A DNA stretch of 50,130 nt, from assembly GCA_003213095.1 (NCBI GenBank), contig QCNV01000009.1, forward strand, positions 1-50,130, written 5' to 3'. The stretch is from SAR202 cluster bacterium AG-426-M11 (lineage in GTDB: Bacteria > Chloroflexota > Dehalococcoidia > Lucifugimonadales > UBA826). How positions within the stretch are numbered: position 1 is the first letter of the stretch; each line of letters starts with the position of its first letter. The position numbers and the translations under genes were made by a program. The notes under the pieces are model-generated. The model was not told the DNA's origin and ran no database searches. It saw only the letters and a list, made by a program, of their open reading frames with translations. Below, piece after piece: positions 33,396 through 42,213 of the stretch.

Positions 33396-35159
33396 TTAAT
33401 TAATTTGCACACTTGTATATGCTTCTAAAATATCGTCTTCTTCAAAATCATCAAATCCATCTAAGCTGATACCTCCCTCAAAACCTGTAGCAACTTCCCT
33501 TACATCATCTTTAAAATGTTTTAAGCTTGTAAGGTTACCGACAAAAATTTCAGTTCCGTTTCTCAACACATGGATACTAGCATCTCTAACGACTTTGCCA
33601 TCTGAAACATAAATCCCAGCTATTTTTCGATGTCTTCCTAAGTTAAATACTGCTCTGACAGATGCACGACCTATGAATTGATCTTCAAATTCGGGTTCAA
33701 GCATGCCCGCTAAAGCTTTTTCAATATCTTCCACTAGATGATAGATAACCTGGTATTGCCTGATTTCAATGTTTTGTTGTTTTGCCACCGAATCGGCACC
33801 TGTTTCAATAGGAGAATTGAATCCGATTATTATAGCTTGAGATGCAACTGCTAATAGAACATCTCTTTCAGATATTCCGCCACTTGCAATATGAATAATA
33901 TTTACTTTTGAGTCTTGGGAGTTAAGGTTTTCTAAAGCATTTTTAATGGCATCAATAGTTCCTTGAACATCAGTTTTTATTATTAAGTCTACCTGTCTAA
34001 TTTCTCCAGGTTGAGTTCGCATATGAACATCTTGAAGTGTAATAGATTCTTGTCTTTGTAGAGCTTTTTGATTTTCAACAATTCTTTTAGCTTCTTTTTC
34101 GTTTTGTACCACATCAAAAAGAATACCTGCTTCAGGTACTTCATTTAATCCCATAATTTCAACTGGAGAAGATGGGCCAGCATTTTTAATTCTTTGTCCT
34201 TGATCATCAAACATGGCTCTGATGCGCCCAAAATGAGCTCCCATTACTATGGAATCTCCTTGTTTTAGAGTCCCTGTTTGCACTAATATAGTAGCTACAG
34301 GACCACGACTTTTTTCTAATCGAGCCTCGACTACTACCCCTTTAGCAATTCTTTCAGGGTTAGCTTTTAACTCACCTAATTCTGCAACTAATTGAAGATT
34401 TTCCAGTAAATCGCTCACTCCTTCTCCAGTGATTCCAGATAAAGGGACTGCAATGGTATCTCCTCCCCAAGCTTCAACTAAAAGATTATGTTCTGACAAT
34501 TGTCTATAAACTTTGTCAATATCAGAGTTTGGAATATCTATTTTTGTGACGGCAACAATTATAGGTACTCCTGCTGCTCGTACATGGTCTAATGCTTCAA
34601 TAGTTTGAGGCATCATTCCATCATCAGAAGCAATGACTAAAATTGCTATGTCAGTTACTTGAGCTCCTCTTGCTCTCATGGCTGTAAAAGCTTCGTGTCC
34701 AGGCGTGTCTAGAAAAGTGATAAGTTTTTCATTATGAGTGATTTGGTATGCCCCTATATGTTGAGTGATTCCACCAGCCTCACCTTCTACTACCTTAGTT
34801 GTGCGTATTTTATCTAGAAGAGTAGTTTTTCCATGATCTACATGTCCTAGTATAGTTACAATTGGAGGTCTTTCTGTAAGAAGGGCAGGGTCCTCTTCAG
34901 AAGTATTTAACGCTATAGAAGTAATTGCTTGATTGTCAGAATCCTTTAGGTTGGTCTGAAATCCATATACCTGAGATACTATAGATGCAAGCTCGTATTC
35001 TATAACATCATTTACAGCGAACATATATCCGCCACGCATTAATTCTTTAACAATTTCTATGGGGCTTACATCAATCAATTCTGAAAGGTCTGATACTGAT
35101 ATTGCTGCAGGGAGATTTAATTTTGAGGGGGTACCTTCTGTAGAAGCTTTAGTATTCAT
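33396..35159 (-). CDS. infB: Translation initiation factor IF-2
   Basis: IF-2 brings initiator tRNA to the 30S subunit. There is one IF2_N-type region (about 15-70), then the G domain with G-H-V-D-H-G-K-T (105-112) and D-T-P-G-H. A T-K-I-D motif and the C1/C2 domains ending near 587 follow. It lacks the long charged N-terminus of E. coli IF-2, a compact form often seen in Chloroflexota. It is followed directly by rbfA and truB. Confidence 0.97.
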   Translation of the reverse strand: MNTKASTEGTPSKLNLPAAISVSDLSELIDVSPIEIVKELMRGGYMFAVNDVIEYELASIVSQVYGFQTNLKDSDNQAITSIALNTSEEDPALLTERPPIVTILGHVDHGKTTLLDKIRTTKVVEGEAGGITQHIGAYQITHNEKLITFLDTPGHEAFTAMRARGAQVTDIAILVIASDDGMMPQTIEALDHVRAAGVPIIVAVTKIDIPNSDIDKVYRQLSEHNLLVEAWGGDTIAVPLSGITGEGVSDLLENLQLVAELGELKANPERIAKGVVVEARLEKSRGPVATILVQTGTLKQGDSIVMGAHFGRIRAMFDDQGQRIKNAGPSSPVEIMGLNEVPEAGILFDVVQNEKEAKRIVENQKALQRQESITLQDVHMRTQPGEIRQVDLIIKTDVQGTIDAIKNALENLNSQDSKVNIIHIASGGISERDVLLAVASQAIIIGFNSPIETGADSVAKQQNIEIRQYQVIYHLVEDIEKALAGMLEPEFEDQFIGRASVRAVFNLGRHRKIAGIYVSDGKVVRDASIHVLRNGTEIFVGNLTSLKHFKDDVREVATGFEGGISLDGFDDFEEDDILEAYTSVQIN

Positions 35160-35210
35160 ATTGACCTTTCGTGACTAAATTAACATTTCAATTCCTTTGG
35201 TAATGAACGG

Positions 35211-36728
35211 TTAACGTCTTTTTTTGTTTTTATTATTACTTTTTGTAGGTTTTGCTCTACGTGAAGATACTCCTCCACGTAAATCTTCAATATCTTCAGC
35301 AAACCTTATTGGTCCTGAATTTGTATCTTGTTTCATTCCAGCTCTATGAATAGACCAAATATCTTCAGGAAGTTGTGAGATTTCGGTACCTTCAGATTCA
35401 ACTTCAATTTCACTAGTATCATCTTCCAGTAACAATAATTCCTCTTCAGCAGTTAAAGTATCTTCAGTTGTTAATTCCTCTTGTAATTCTTCTGTTTCAG
35501 CTTCTTGTTGTTGTAAATTCAATTCCTCTTCAGCAATTAAAGCTAATAATTCTTGTTCTTCTTTATCTACAATTTCTGAGGAGTCCTGAGTTTCTATTTT
35601 AATTTCGTTCTCTATTTGAGTTTGATCATCAGGTGATAGTTCCTGATTGTCAGTAGAAACTTCCACAGGTTCAGGCAATTCAGATAGGTCAACATCCATG
35701 TCGCTTTTTATATCAACTGTCCAGCCGCAAAGTTTGGCGGCTAATCTGGCATTTTGACCCTCTTTGCCTATAGCTAAAGATAAATGCCTGTCCGGAACAA
35801 TAGCTATAGCGGTTCCATTTTCAGGATTTACGTCTACTCTTAAGACTTGTGATGGGCTTAATGCATTTTGAATGAATTTGTTAGGGTCTTTGTCCCACTC
35901 TAAGATGTCTATTTTTTCTCCTTGGAGTTCGTTTACGATGCTTTGGATTCTTACGCCTCGTAGTCCGACGCAAGAGCCCACAGGATCAACTCCTTGCTGT
36001 TTTGCTCGTACAGCAACTTTGCTTCTGGACCCACTTTCTCTTGCTACGGCTACAATCTCTACTGATCCACTATATATTTCGGGTACTTCTTGTTCAAACA
36101 ATCTGATTAATAAATCTTCAGAAGTTCTAGAAACTATTAGTTCAGGGCCTTTGGTAGAATCTTGATCAATTGTTCTAAGAACTACTTTTATTTTAGCTCC
36201 TTGCCTGTATCGCTCAGAATTAACCTGTTGACTAGTAGGCATAATAGCTTCTGCTCGACCTGTATCAACTACAATTTTCCCTGGTTCTATTCTTTGAATT
36301 GTTGCAGTAAAAATTTCACCTTCTTTGCCTTCATATTCTGCAAGAACTAATTCTTTTTCTGCCTCACGTAATCTTTGGAGTACAACTTGTTTAGCTGTTT
36401 GTGCAGCTATCCTACCTGCACTATTAGGAATATTTTGAGTTCTAATAGTGTCGCCAATTTTCGAGTCAGAGTTAAATTCTTTTTTTGCATCTTCTACGGT
36501 AATTTCTTGAAGTGGATCTTCAACTACATCTACCACTGTTTTAATTACATCAACTTGAATATCTCCTGATCCAGGATCTAATCTTACTGAAATGTTATGC
36601 CCCTCAGTAACACTATCTTTTTTAAAAGCAGAAACCAATGCGGCTTCTATTGCAGACATTACTTTTTCTCTGGGGAGTCCTCTTTCGGCAGCTAGCTGAG
36701 TTAACGCAACAAGAAAATCACTTTTCAT
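35211..36728 (-). CDS. nusA: Transcription termination/antitermination protein NusA
   Basis: NusA controls pausing and termination at RNA polymerase. The N-terminal polymerase-binding domain, S1 (about 125-195) and two KH domains (about 200-340; [12 protein letters not shown] is seen) are present. Then comes a Glu-rich, low-complexity tail (about 350-460) and a basic end (N-K-N-K-K-R-R). I choose ATG 36728, as GGAGG lies ahead of it; the earlier ATG at 36743 has no such site. rimP, its usual first partner, is not upstream. Confidence 0.94.
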   Translation of the reverse strand: MKSDFLVALTQLAAERGLPREKVMSAIEAALVSAFKKDSVTEGHNISVRLDPGSGDIQVDVIKTVVDVVEDPLQEITVEDAKKEFNSDSKIGDTIRTQNIPNSAGRIAAQTAKQVVLQRLREAEKELVLAEYEGKEGEIFTATIQRIEPGKIVVDTGRAEAIMPTSQQVNSERYRQGAKIKVVLRTIDQDSTKGPELIVSRTSEDLLIRLFEQEVPEIYSGSVEIVAVARESGSRSKVAVRAKQQGVDPVGSCVGLRGVRIQSIVNELQGEKIDILEWDKDPNKFIQNALSPSQVLRVDVNPENGTAIAIVPDRHLSLAIGKEGQNARLAAKLCGWTVDIKSDMDVDLSELPEPVEVSTDNQELSPDDQTQIENEIKIETQDSSEIVDKEEQELLALIAEEELNLQQQEAETEELQEELTTEDTLTAEEELLLLEDDTSEIEVESEGTEISQLPEDIWSIHRAGMKQDTNSGPIRFAEDIEDLRGGVSSRRAKPTKSNNKNKKRR

Positions 36729-36764
36729 CTCGACTGCCTCCATTTTAGTGTATAAATTATTTCG

Positions 36765-36794
36765 TATAAAAAATAAAGTGGGCTTAACCCACTT
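36765..36794 (-). promoter_or_regulatory. Attenuator-like hairpin in the nusA leader
   Basis: On the minus strand, AAGTGGG and CCCACTT form a seven-base-pair stem with a five-base loop, followed by TTATTTTTTATA. This is an intrinsic terminator placed between the promoter and the nusA start. A GTGGG(C)...CCCAC hairpin with a T-run is the known form of the rimP-nusA leader in many bacteria. Confidence 0.65.
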
Positions 36795-36821
36795 CTTTCA
36801 AACCAAATAAACTGTCGATCT

Positions 36822-36850
36822 AGTATAGCATTTGTGTTATAGGTAAACAA
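36822..36850 (-). promoter_or_regulatory. Sigma70-type promoter for the nusA operon
   Basis: On the minus strand TTGTTT (36845-36850), 17 bases and then TATACT (36822-36827), with TGC directly ahead as an extended -10. Transcription would start about 20 bases before the leader hairpin. Confidence 0.65.
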
Positions 36851-36881
36851 CATATAGTTTAGTTGTAGAGGTGTTTAGGAT

Positions 36882-37625
36882 TTGCTTTTTAAGTCTTTTT
36901 TTACAGTATGTTTATTAATGGCATTTTTTAGTTTGATTTCATGTATGCAGAATGATTTTGAAAATGAAAATATTAATGTTGCTGCTGCTGCAAGTTTGAA
37001 AGGAATTCTAGATGATTTGATATTAAATTACGAAACCAAGTATGGAGAAAATATAAATATAAATTATGCTGGATCATACACTTTGACTTCGCAAATCAAT
37101 AGAGGATTGGTAACGGATGTTTTTATCCCAGCAGGAACAATCCCTGTCAATAGGATCAATCGACAAGTTGATATTCTACCTTTTATTTCTAATAAACTAG
37201 TGTTAATTTCACGTGATAAAAACGATCTAGAATGGGATCTTGACGTGTTGAAACAATTTGATCGGATAGCTATAGCAGATCCAAATTTTTCTCCGGCTGG
37301 AGAATATTCTATACAGGCTCTAAATGCTTTAGATGATCAAAGGGATTTATATACTAGATTGGTGTATGCAAAAGATGTATCTGCAGCATTGTTGTACGTG
37401 AAAAAAGGTTTGGCAGATGTAGGAATAGTGTATTTGACTGATTCTATTGATGATCATGAAATATTTACAAATGACGTGATTCCCGAAGATACGTACTCCA
37501 AAATTGAGTATCCAATAGTGACTTTTTCTAATAATTTAAATCAAACAAATCATTTGATAAATTATTTGTTTCAACCAGAATCCCTCAAAATTATCAAAGA
37601 AAAAGGGTTTAAGATTCATGAGTAA
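36882..37625 (+). CDS. modA: Molybdate ABC transporter substrate-binding lipoprotein
   Basis: ModA captures molybdate or tungstate outside the membrane. The 247-residue product has a lipoprotein signal with Cys21 (S-L-I-S-C). The ModA fold follows: V-A-A-A-A-S-L-K-G-I-L-D-D-L, then N-Y-A-G-S-Y-T-L and D-V-F-I-P-A-G. The start is TTG 36882. It heads a modABC operon, with modB 16 bases downstream. Confidence 0.92.
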   Translation: MLFKSFFTVCLLMAFFSLISCMQNDFENENINVAAAASLKGILDDLILNYETKYGENININYAGSYTLTSQINRGLVTDVFIPAGTIPVNRINRQVDILPFISNKLVLISRDKNDLEWDLDVLKQFDRIAIADPNFSPAGEYSIQALNALDDQRDLYTRLVYAKDVSAALLYVKKGLADVGIVYLTDSIDDHEIFTNDVIPEDTYSKIEYPIVTFSNNLNQTNHLINYLFQPESLKIIKEKGFKIHE

Positions 37626-37641
37626 TGAGCAGGTATAGAAT

Positions 37642-38313
37642 ATGCTAGAAGTGATTATTTTGACTGTTCAAATTGCACTGCTAGCTACTGCAATTAATTT
37701 GCCTGTATCCTTAATTATTGCAAATTATCAAGATAAATTACCTTCAAAATTTAAATTTATTTTGGACGTATTTATTTCACTACCATTAGCACTTCCACCT
37801 GTTGTGACAGGTTATTTCTTGTTGGTAATTTTTTCTCCAAATGGAATTTTAGGGGATTTGTTTTTTGAGATTTTTGGATTTGATATTGTATTTACTTGGT
37901 TTGCAGCTGCTTTAGCATCTGCTTTAGTTTCATTCCCATTAATGGTTCGTCCTATGATGCTATCGTTTTCCAATATTGATTCTAATTTAATTAATGCTGC
38001 TAGATCTTTGGGAGCAAATAAATTCCAATCTTTTTATAAAATAAAATTAAACTTGGCATTACCCGGTATTTGGGCAGGAATAATTTTGGGTTTTACTAGA
38101 TCATTAGGTGAATTTGGAGCCACGATAATGGTTGCTGGAAATATACCCGGTAAAACTCAAACATTACCTCTTGCTATATATACTAGTGTGCAAATTGGTG
38201 ATGATTCTCAGGTTTATTTGTTGGTAGGGTTGTCTATTGGATTGGCTTTAATGTCTCTGAGTGTATACAACTTAATTTTGTATAGATATAAAAATTCCAA
38301 CAAGGATATTTGA
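37642..38313 (+). CDS. modB: Molybdate ABC transporter permease
   Basis: This 223-residue permease has about five transmembrane helices. The cytoplasmic EAA loop reads A-A-R-S-L-G-A-N-K-F-Q-S-F. The P-L-A-L-P-P-V-V-T-G-Y segment typical of ModB is near residue 48. It is four bases from modC. Confidence 0.93.
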   Translation: MLEVIILTVQIALLATAINLPVSLIIANYQDKLPSKFKFILDVFISLPLALPPVVTGYFLLVIFSPNGILGDLFFEIFGFDIVFTWFAAALASALVSFPLMVRPMMLSFSNIDSNLINAARSLGANKFQSFYKIKLNLALPGIWAGIILGFTRSLGEFGATIMVAGNIPGKTQTLPLAIYTSVQIGDDSQVYLLVGLSIGLALMSLSVYNLILYRYKNSNKDI

Positions 38314-38317
38314 TCGT

Positions 38318-39364
38318 ATGCATTCTTTCAAAATTAAAATCACGAAAAAAATAAAACCCTTTTTGTTAAATGTATTTATTGAATCAAACGCAAATGTCCT
38401 AGGACTGTATGGGGTTTCAGGAAGCGGTAAAACTACAATACTAAATTGTATATCTGGGTTCGATGAACCTGATGATGGGAAAATTGAAATAGATAATCAT
38501 ATTGTTTTTGATCATGCCAATAATATTAATACATCGATTGAAAAAAGAAGATTGGGTTATGTTTCTCAGTTTTCAACTTTGTTTCCAAATATGTCTGTAG
38601 CTAAAAATATTTCATTTGGTTTTGATCACACTCCAAAAAATGAGCGAATTTATTCACCTAACGAAATCATTTCATTTTTTGGGATAAGTCATTTGACAGA
38701 TAGGACAATTTATAAATTATCTGGTGGAGAGAGGCAATTGGTTGCATTAGCTCGAGCTATAGTAAGCTCACCTAAAGGATTACTATTAGATGAACCTTTG
38801 TCTTCTGTGGATTCTAAATCAAAAATTGGCTTAATTCATAAGTTAAAATCTGTGAACAGAGAATTAAATATACCGATAGTATATGTTTCTCATTCTGCAA
38901 GCGAAATCATGGCCTTAAGTGATCAAGTATCAATTGTTTCAAATGGCACTGTTATAAACAGCGGAAATCCATCAATCATATTTAACCATGATGATCTGAA
39001 TTCTATAGAATTTGAGAATTTTTTTGAATGCGAAGTGATAGATTCATCAAATTTAAGGCTTGCTCGTCAAAATGTTTTGATTGCAAATCAGGATTTTGAT
39101 GGTCAGAGTCACATTATGATATCAATTAACAGTTCCGATATTATTTTAAGCAATCATCACCCTATTGGGATAAGTGCTCAAAATATCTTTATGGGACATG
39201 TGATCGATTATATTGTGTCCGGAAATAATGTTTTAGTGTTGAGTGATGTCGGTGAAAAAATTTGGTCAAAAATCACAGTGGATTCTTTTAGACGTTTAAA
39301 ATTGTCGAAGTCGACAGAAGTTTATTTGATAATCAAGTCAAGTAATATCAATTTCCAAAATTAA
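38318..39364 (+). CDS. modC: Molybdate ABC transporter ATP-binding protein
   Basis: The ATPase has Walker A G-V-S-G-S-G-K-T-T (32-40), signature L-S-G-G-E-R-Q (134-140) and Walker B L-L-L-D-E-P (155-160), followed by the switch His in Y-V-S-H-S. The C-terminal part (about 270-348) resembles the molybdate-binding MOP domain that allows feedback control of uptake. The length is 348 residues. The stop overlaps the convergent amidohydrolase gene. Confidence 0.92.
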   Translation: MHSFKIKITKKIKPFLLNVFIESNANVLGLYGVSGSGKTTILNCISGFDEPDDGKIEIDNHIVFDHANNINTSIEKRRLGYVSQFSTLFPNMSVAKNISFGFDHTPKNERIYSPNEIISFFGISHLTDRTIYKLSGGERQLVALARAIVSSPKGLLLDEPLSSVDSKSKIGLIHKLKSVNRELNIPIVYVSHSASEIMALSDQVSIVSNGTVINSGNPSIIFNHDDLNSIEFENFFECEVIDSSNLRLARQNVLIANQDFDGQSHIMISINSSDIILSNHHPIGISAQNIFMGHVIDYIVSGNNVLVLSDVGEKIWSKITVDSFRRLKLSKSTEVYLIIKSSNINFQN

Positions 39365-40578
39365 ATCATTTTTTCATTATTTAATTTTACTAGTTTCCCG
39401 GATTTAAATATTGTATGGACATTATGTAAATCCTCTATAGTTTTCGAGGGGTCACCTTTGACGATTACTAAATCTGCCTTTTTGCCTTCTGAAATACTTC
39501 CTATTTTATCGTCGAGGCCTAGACACTCAGCGGAAGTGATTGTAGAAACTTTAATGGCATCTAGGCATGAAATGCCCATTTTTTTTACCATTACTTCTGG
39601 AATATAGGCAAAATCATCAAAATGAGCATTCACCATGCCGGAATCCATCCCAGAAACAAATTTAATCCCTATGTCCCACATTTGCCTTAATATTTCATAT
39701 CTTTTAGATGGATCTCTTTTTAATGTTTTGCCTCTTAATTGGCTTAAATAACTAAGTGCTAATGTGGGATCTACAAATATGCCATCATTAGCTATTTGAT
39801 TTGCGATTTCAGGTTGGTAATCATAAAAGTCGTCACTGTTTTCTGGGCCAATCCAGGAACAATGGATTAGATTGTCTACATGTGCATTTGTGCAAGCAAT
39901 AATTCCTTTAGTTGCATGACAATGAGTTGCAACTTTTAGTCCTAATTTATGAGCTTCTTCTACAGCAATTTCAATAGTTTCTTGTGAATATTGGGGTTCA
40001 TGGATATTTGTGCTAGGAGTGAAATTCCCCCCGGTTGCTATTATTTTGATCCATTGTGCTCCACAATTTGCTAGATATTTAATCGATTGGACTACTTCTT
40101 CTATTGTATCTGATTCCATTCCAAACATATTGCAATGTCCCCCAGTTGTAGTGATGGGACTGCCTGAAGGAACTAGATTAGGTCCGGGAATAATATGAGA
40201 ATCAATAGCTTTTTTTATGGGGAAAATCACATTGTTTTTACTCCCAAGGTCACGCATAGTGGTCACACCAGAAAACAAGGCATCTCCAACAGCTTTAGTT
40301 CCTCTAATTATTAAAGTTTCATCAGAATCATTTATAGAGTCATAGTATGCATTTTCTTGAGAACTTACATGTATATGTGAGTGCATTTCAATAAAACCAG
40401 GGAGTAATGTTGAATTTGAGGTTTTAATTTTTTTATAAGAAGAGTATTGAGCGTCATTGTAGGATTCGTTTGGTGAAATTTTAACAATTTCATCTTTTTC
40501 TATCACAACAAAATGATTTTTGATTACAGATTCATTTTTAGGATCAATAATTTTGTCTACAAAAATTACAGAATTCAC
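39361..40578 (-). CDS. Metal-dependent amidohydrolase
   Basis: This 405-residue TIM-barrel amidohydrolase is close to the imidazolonepropionase/prolidase-like group. It has G-F-I-E-M-H-S-H-I-H (metal His pair), Lys in W-I-K-I-I-A-T-G-G, then T-H-C-H-A. A further His is in L-I-H-C-S-W and the Asp is in V-S-G-M-D-S-G. The start is GTG 40578, which has GGAGAAA directly ahead. The frame is open further up to 40632, but without a ribosome site. The substrate (cyclic imide, dipeptide or other) is not evident. Confidence 0.85.
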   Translation of the reverse strand: MNSVIFVDKIIDPKNESVIKNHFVVIEKDEIVKISPNESYNDAQYSSYKKIKTSNSTLLPGFIEMHSHIHVSSQENAYYDSINDSDETLIIRGTKAVGDALFSGVTTMRDLGSKNNVIFPIKKAIDSHIIPGPNLVPSGSPITTTGGHCNMFGMESDTIEEVVQSIKYLANCGAQWIKIIATGGNFTPSTNIHEPQYSQETIEIAVEEAHKLGLKVATHCHATKGIIACTNAHVDNLIHCSWIGPENSDDFYDYQPEIANQIANDGIFVDPTLALSYLSQLRGKTLKRDPSKRYEILRQMWDIGIKFVSGMDSGMVNAHFDDFAYIPEVMVKKMGISCLDAIKVSTITSAECLGLDDKIGSISEGKKADLVIVKGDPSKTIEDLHNVHTIFKSGKLVKLNNEKMI

Positions 40579-40645
40579 AATTTCTCCAAAACAATTATTA
40601 AGTTGTGTGTATACTAACCTTAATATTAACAATTAGGTAGATGAC

Positions 40646-41383
40646 ATGCAGTGGAAAAAAAATCAGTTTGATGGAGTAGTGATAGAACCTGAATCATTAT
40701 CTTTAGATGATCAATCTTTTTACCTAGTCTTAAAAAATAATATTGATACCTGGAAGAATGATTCTGTTAAATTAGTTTGGTTGCAGATTAATAAGGAGTT
40801 TTATTCAAAGATACATATTGCATCTCAGTTTGGTTTTATCATGCATCATGCATCCCCTAATTATGTAATGATGACCCTGGCAATAGAAATAGATACATTT
40901 ATACCTCCTTATGCAACTCATTACATAGGAGTTGGTGGAGTTGTTGTTAATGATCTTAACGAAATATTAGTAGTTTCTGAAAAATATAGATCTTCGGCCA
41001 ATCCTTCATATAAATTACCAGGAGGTGCTTTAGTGCAGGGAGAAAATATTTCTCAAGCTGCAGTTAGAGAAGTTTTTGAAGAAACAGGAATAAATACCGA
41101 ATTTGAAAAATTGTCATTTTTTAGACATTGGCATGGTTATAGGTATGGAAAGTCAGATATATATTTCGTGGTTTTGTTGAAACCACTTAATCATGAAATA
41201 ATCAAACAAGAAGAAGAAATTGCTGAATGTGTTTGGATGGATGTTGATAAATTTCTAAATGATCCTGATATACATGATTTTAATAAACATATTGTTAGGT
41301 CAGCATTAAATTCTAATGGATTACATCTCACTGATATTCCAGGATATGGTTCAGAAAAAATGTTTGAATTTTTCACATCTTAA
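40646..41383 (+). CDS. Nudix hydrolase, NUDT6-like
   Basis: The 245-residue protein has a complete Nudix box from Gly127 (G-x5-E133-x7-R141-E-V-F-E-E-T-G-I149), which binds the metal-pyrophosphate. A domain of about 90 residues before it resembles the pre-Nudix region of NUDT6-type proteins (W-L-Q-I-N-K-E-F...G-F-I-M-H-H-A). The substrate is unknown. The gene is monocistronic, divergent from the amidohydrolase. Confidence 0.85.
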   Translation: MQWKKNQFDGVVIEPESLSLDDQSFYLVLKNNIDTWKNDSVKLVWLQINKEFYSKIHIASQFGFIMHHASPNYVMMTLAIEIDTFIPPYATHYIGVGGVVVNDLNEILVVSEKYRSSANPSYKLPGGALVQGENISQAAVREVFEETGINTEFEKLSFFRHWHGYRYGKSDIYFVVLLKPLNHEIIKQEEEIAECVWMDVDKFLNDPDIHDFNKHIVRSALNSNGLHLTDIPGYGSEKMFEFFTS

Positions 41384-41387
41384 TAAA

Positions 41388-41417
41388 TTGACACTCCACT
41401 AGTTTGGACAGTAGAAT
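41388..41417 (+). promoter_or_regulatory. Sigma70-type promoter for rpmH-rnpA
   Basis: A consensus TTGACA (41388-41393) is followed after 18 bases by TAGAAT (41412-41417), 25 bases before the rpmH ATG. This is the best-matching promoter I see in the window. Confidence 0.75.
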
Positions 41418-41441
41418 TTCAGTCTTGGAAGTGAGGAATTA

Positions 41442-41579
41442 ATGCCAAAGAGAACATATCAGCCTAAAAACAGACGAAGAATGAGAGTTCATGGATTTAG
41501 ATCCCGAATGAGTACAAAAAATGGAAGAAATGTACTCAAGAGACGTATGTTCAAAGGTAGACATAAACTGACAGTTTAA
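41442..41579 (+). CDS. rpmH: 50S ribosomal protein L34
   Basis: This 45-codon gene encodes L34. It starts [13 protein letters not shown] and contains [13 protein letters not shown]. Nearly every third residue is basic. It stands before rnpA, as in almost all bacteria. dnaA is not seen upstream. Confidence 0.96.
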   Translation: MPKRTYQPKNRRRMRVHGFRSRMSTKNGRNVLKRRMFKGRHKLTV

Positions 41580-41613
41580 TTAATCGTATTCCTGTAATGA
41601 CGGATGGATTGGA

Positions 41614-41976
41614 TTGAATAAACAAAAAAAATTATTAAAAACTACAGATTTTAATGATGTTAGAAAAAGAGGTAGAAGCTGGTCAGATAGAAATTTAATT
41701 TTAGTTGTAGCTAAGCGTGAATCATTTAACTCAAATGAGCATACTAGAATTGGTTTTATAGTATCCAAGAAAATTGGAAATGCTGTTGTAAGAAATAAAT
41801 GTAAAAGAAGATTAAGAGAACTTCTCTCAAAAATAGAAATTGCTTATGGATTTGATTTAGTTTTTATATGTAGAAAATCCATGGTTGCATCAAAGTATGA
41901 AGAAATTCAATTTTCAGTGTTATCCTTATTGAGCAGAGCTCAATTAATTAAGTCTATGGCAACAAATGTTGATTAG
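41614..41976 (+). CDS. rnpA: Ribonuclease P protein component
   Basis: RnpA is the protein cofactor of RNase P. The signature R-x-x-x-K-R-x-L-R is seen as R-N-K-C-K-R-R-L-R-E-L-L (about 62-73), after R-I-G-F-I-V-S-K-K-I-G-N-A-V. It has 120 residues from a TTG start. It overlaps yidD by 11 bases. Confidence 0.93.
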   Translation: MNKQKKLLKTTDFNDVRKRGRSWSDRNLILVVAKRESFNSNEHTRIGFIVSKKIGNAVVRNKCKRRLRELLSKIEIAYGFDLVFICRKSMVASKYEEIQFSVLSLLSRAQLIKSMATNVD

Positions 41977-42202
41977 TAGTTTAAGTAGAATATTTATGAG
42001 ACTAATATTATTCATGATAATTGTTTATCAGAAATCTATATCCCCATTTTTGCCTAATGTTTGTAGGCATCTCCCAACTTGCTCAGATTATTCATATCAG
42101 GCATTTCAGAAATATGGTTTTTTGAAGGGGTTATACCTTACTTTAAATAGATTATTTAGATGTCGCCCTAAAGGTACAAGTGGATATGATCCAGTTCCAT
42201 AA
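41966..42202 (+). CDS. yidD: Membrane protein insertion efficiency factor YidD
   Basis: This 78-residue YidD has an N-terminal amphipathic/hydrophobic helix. Its core is I-V-Y-Q-K-S-I-S-P, C-R-H-L-P-T-C-S-D-Y and R-L-F-R-C-R-P, with three conserved cysteines. It aids YidC- and Sec-dependent insertion. The start is TTG 41966, inside rnpA. The usual next gene is yidC, but a lipoprotein gene intervenes here. Confidence 0.93.
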   Translation: MLISSLSRIFMRLILFMIIVYQKSISPFLPNVCRHLPTCSDYSYQAFQKYGFLKGLYLTLNRLFRCRPKGTSGYDPVP

Positions 42203-42213
42203 GAGTAAATGTA

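Noticed and set aside
36162-36569. Plus-strand open frames within nusA
   Set aside because: Cys/Phe/Asn-rich translations typical of antisense shadows of an AT-rich gene.
39357-39388. AT-only 10-bp inverted repeat at the modC/amidohydrolase junction
   Set aside because: A possible weak bidirectional terminator, but with no G-C pairs it is easily formed by chance in this composition.
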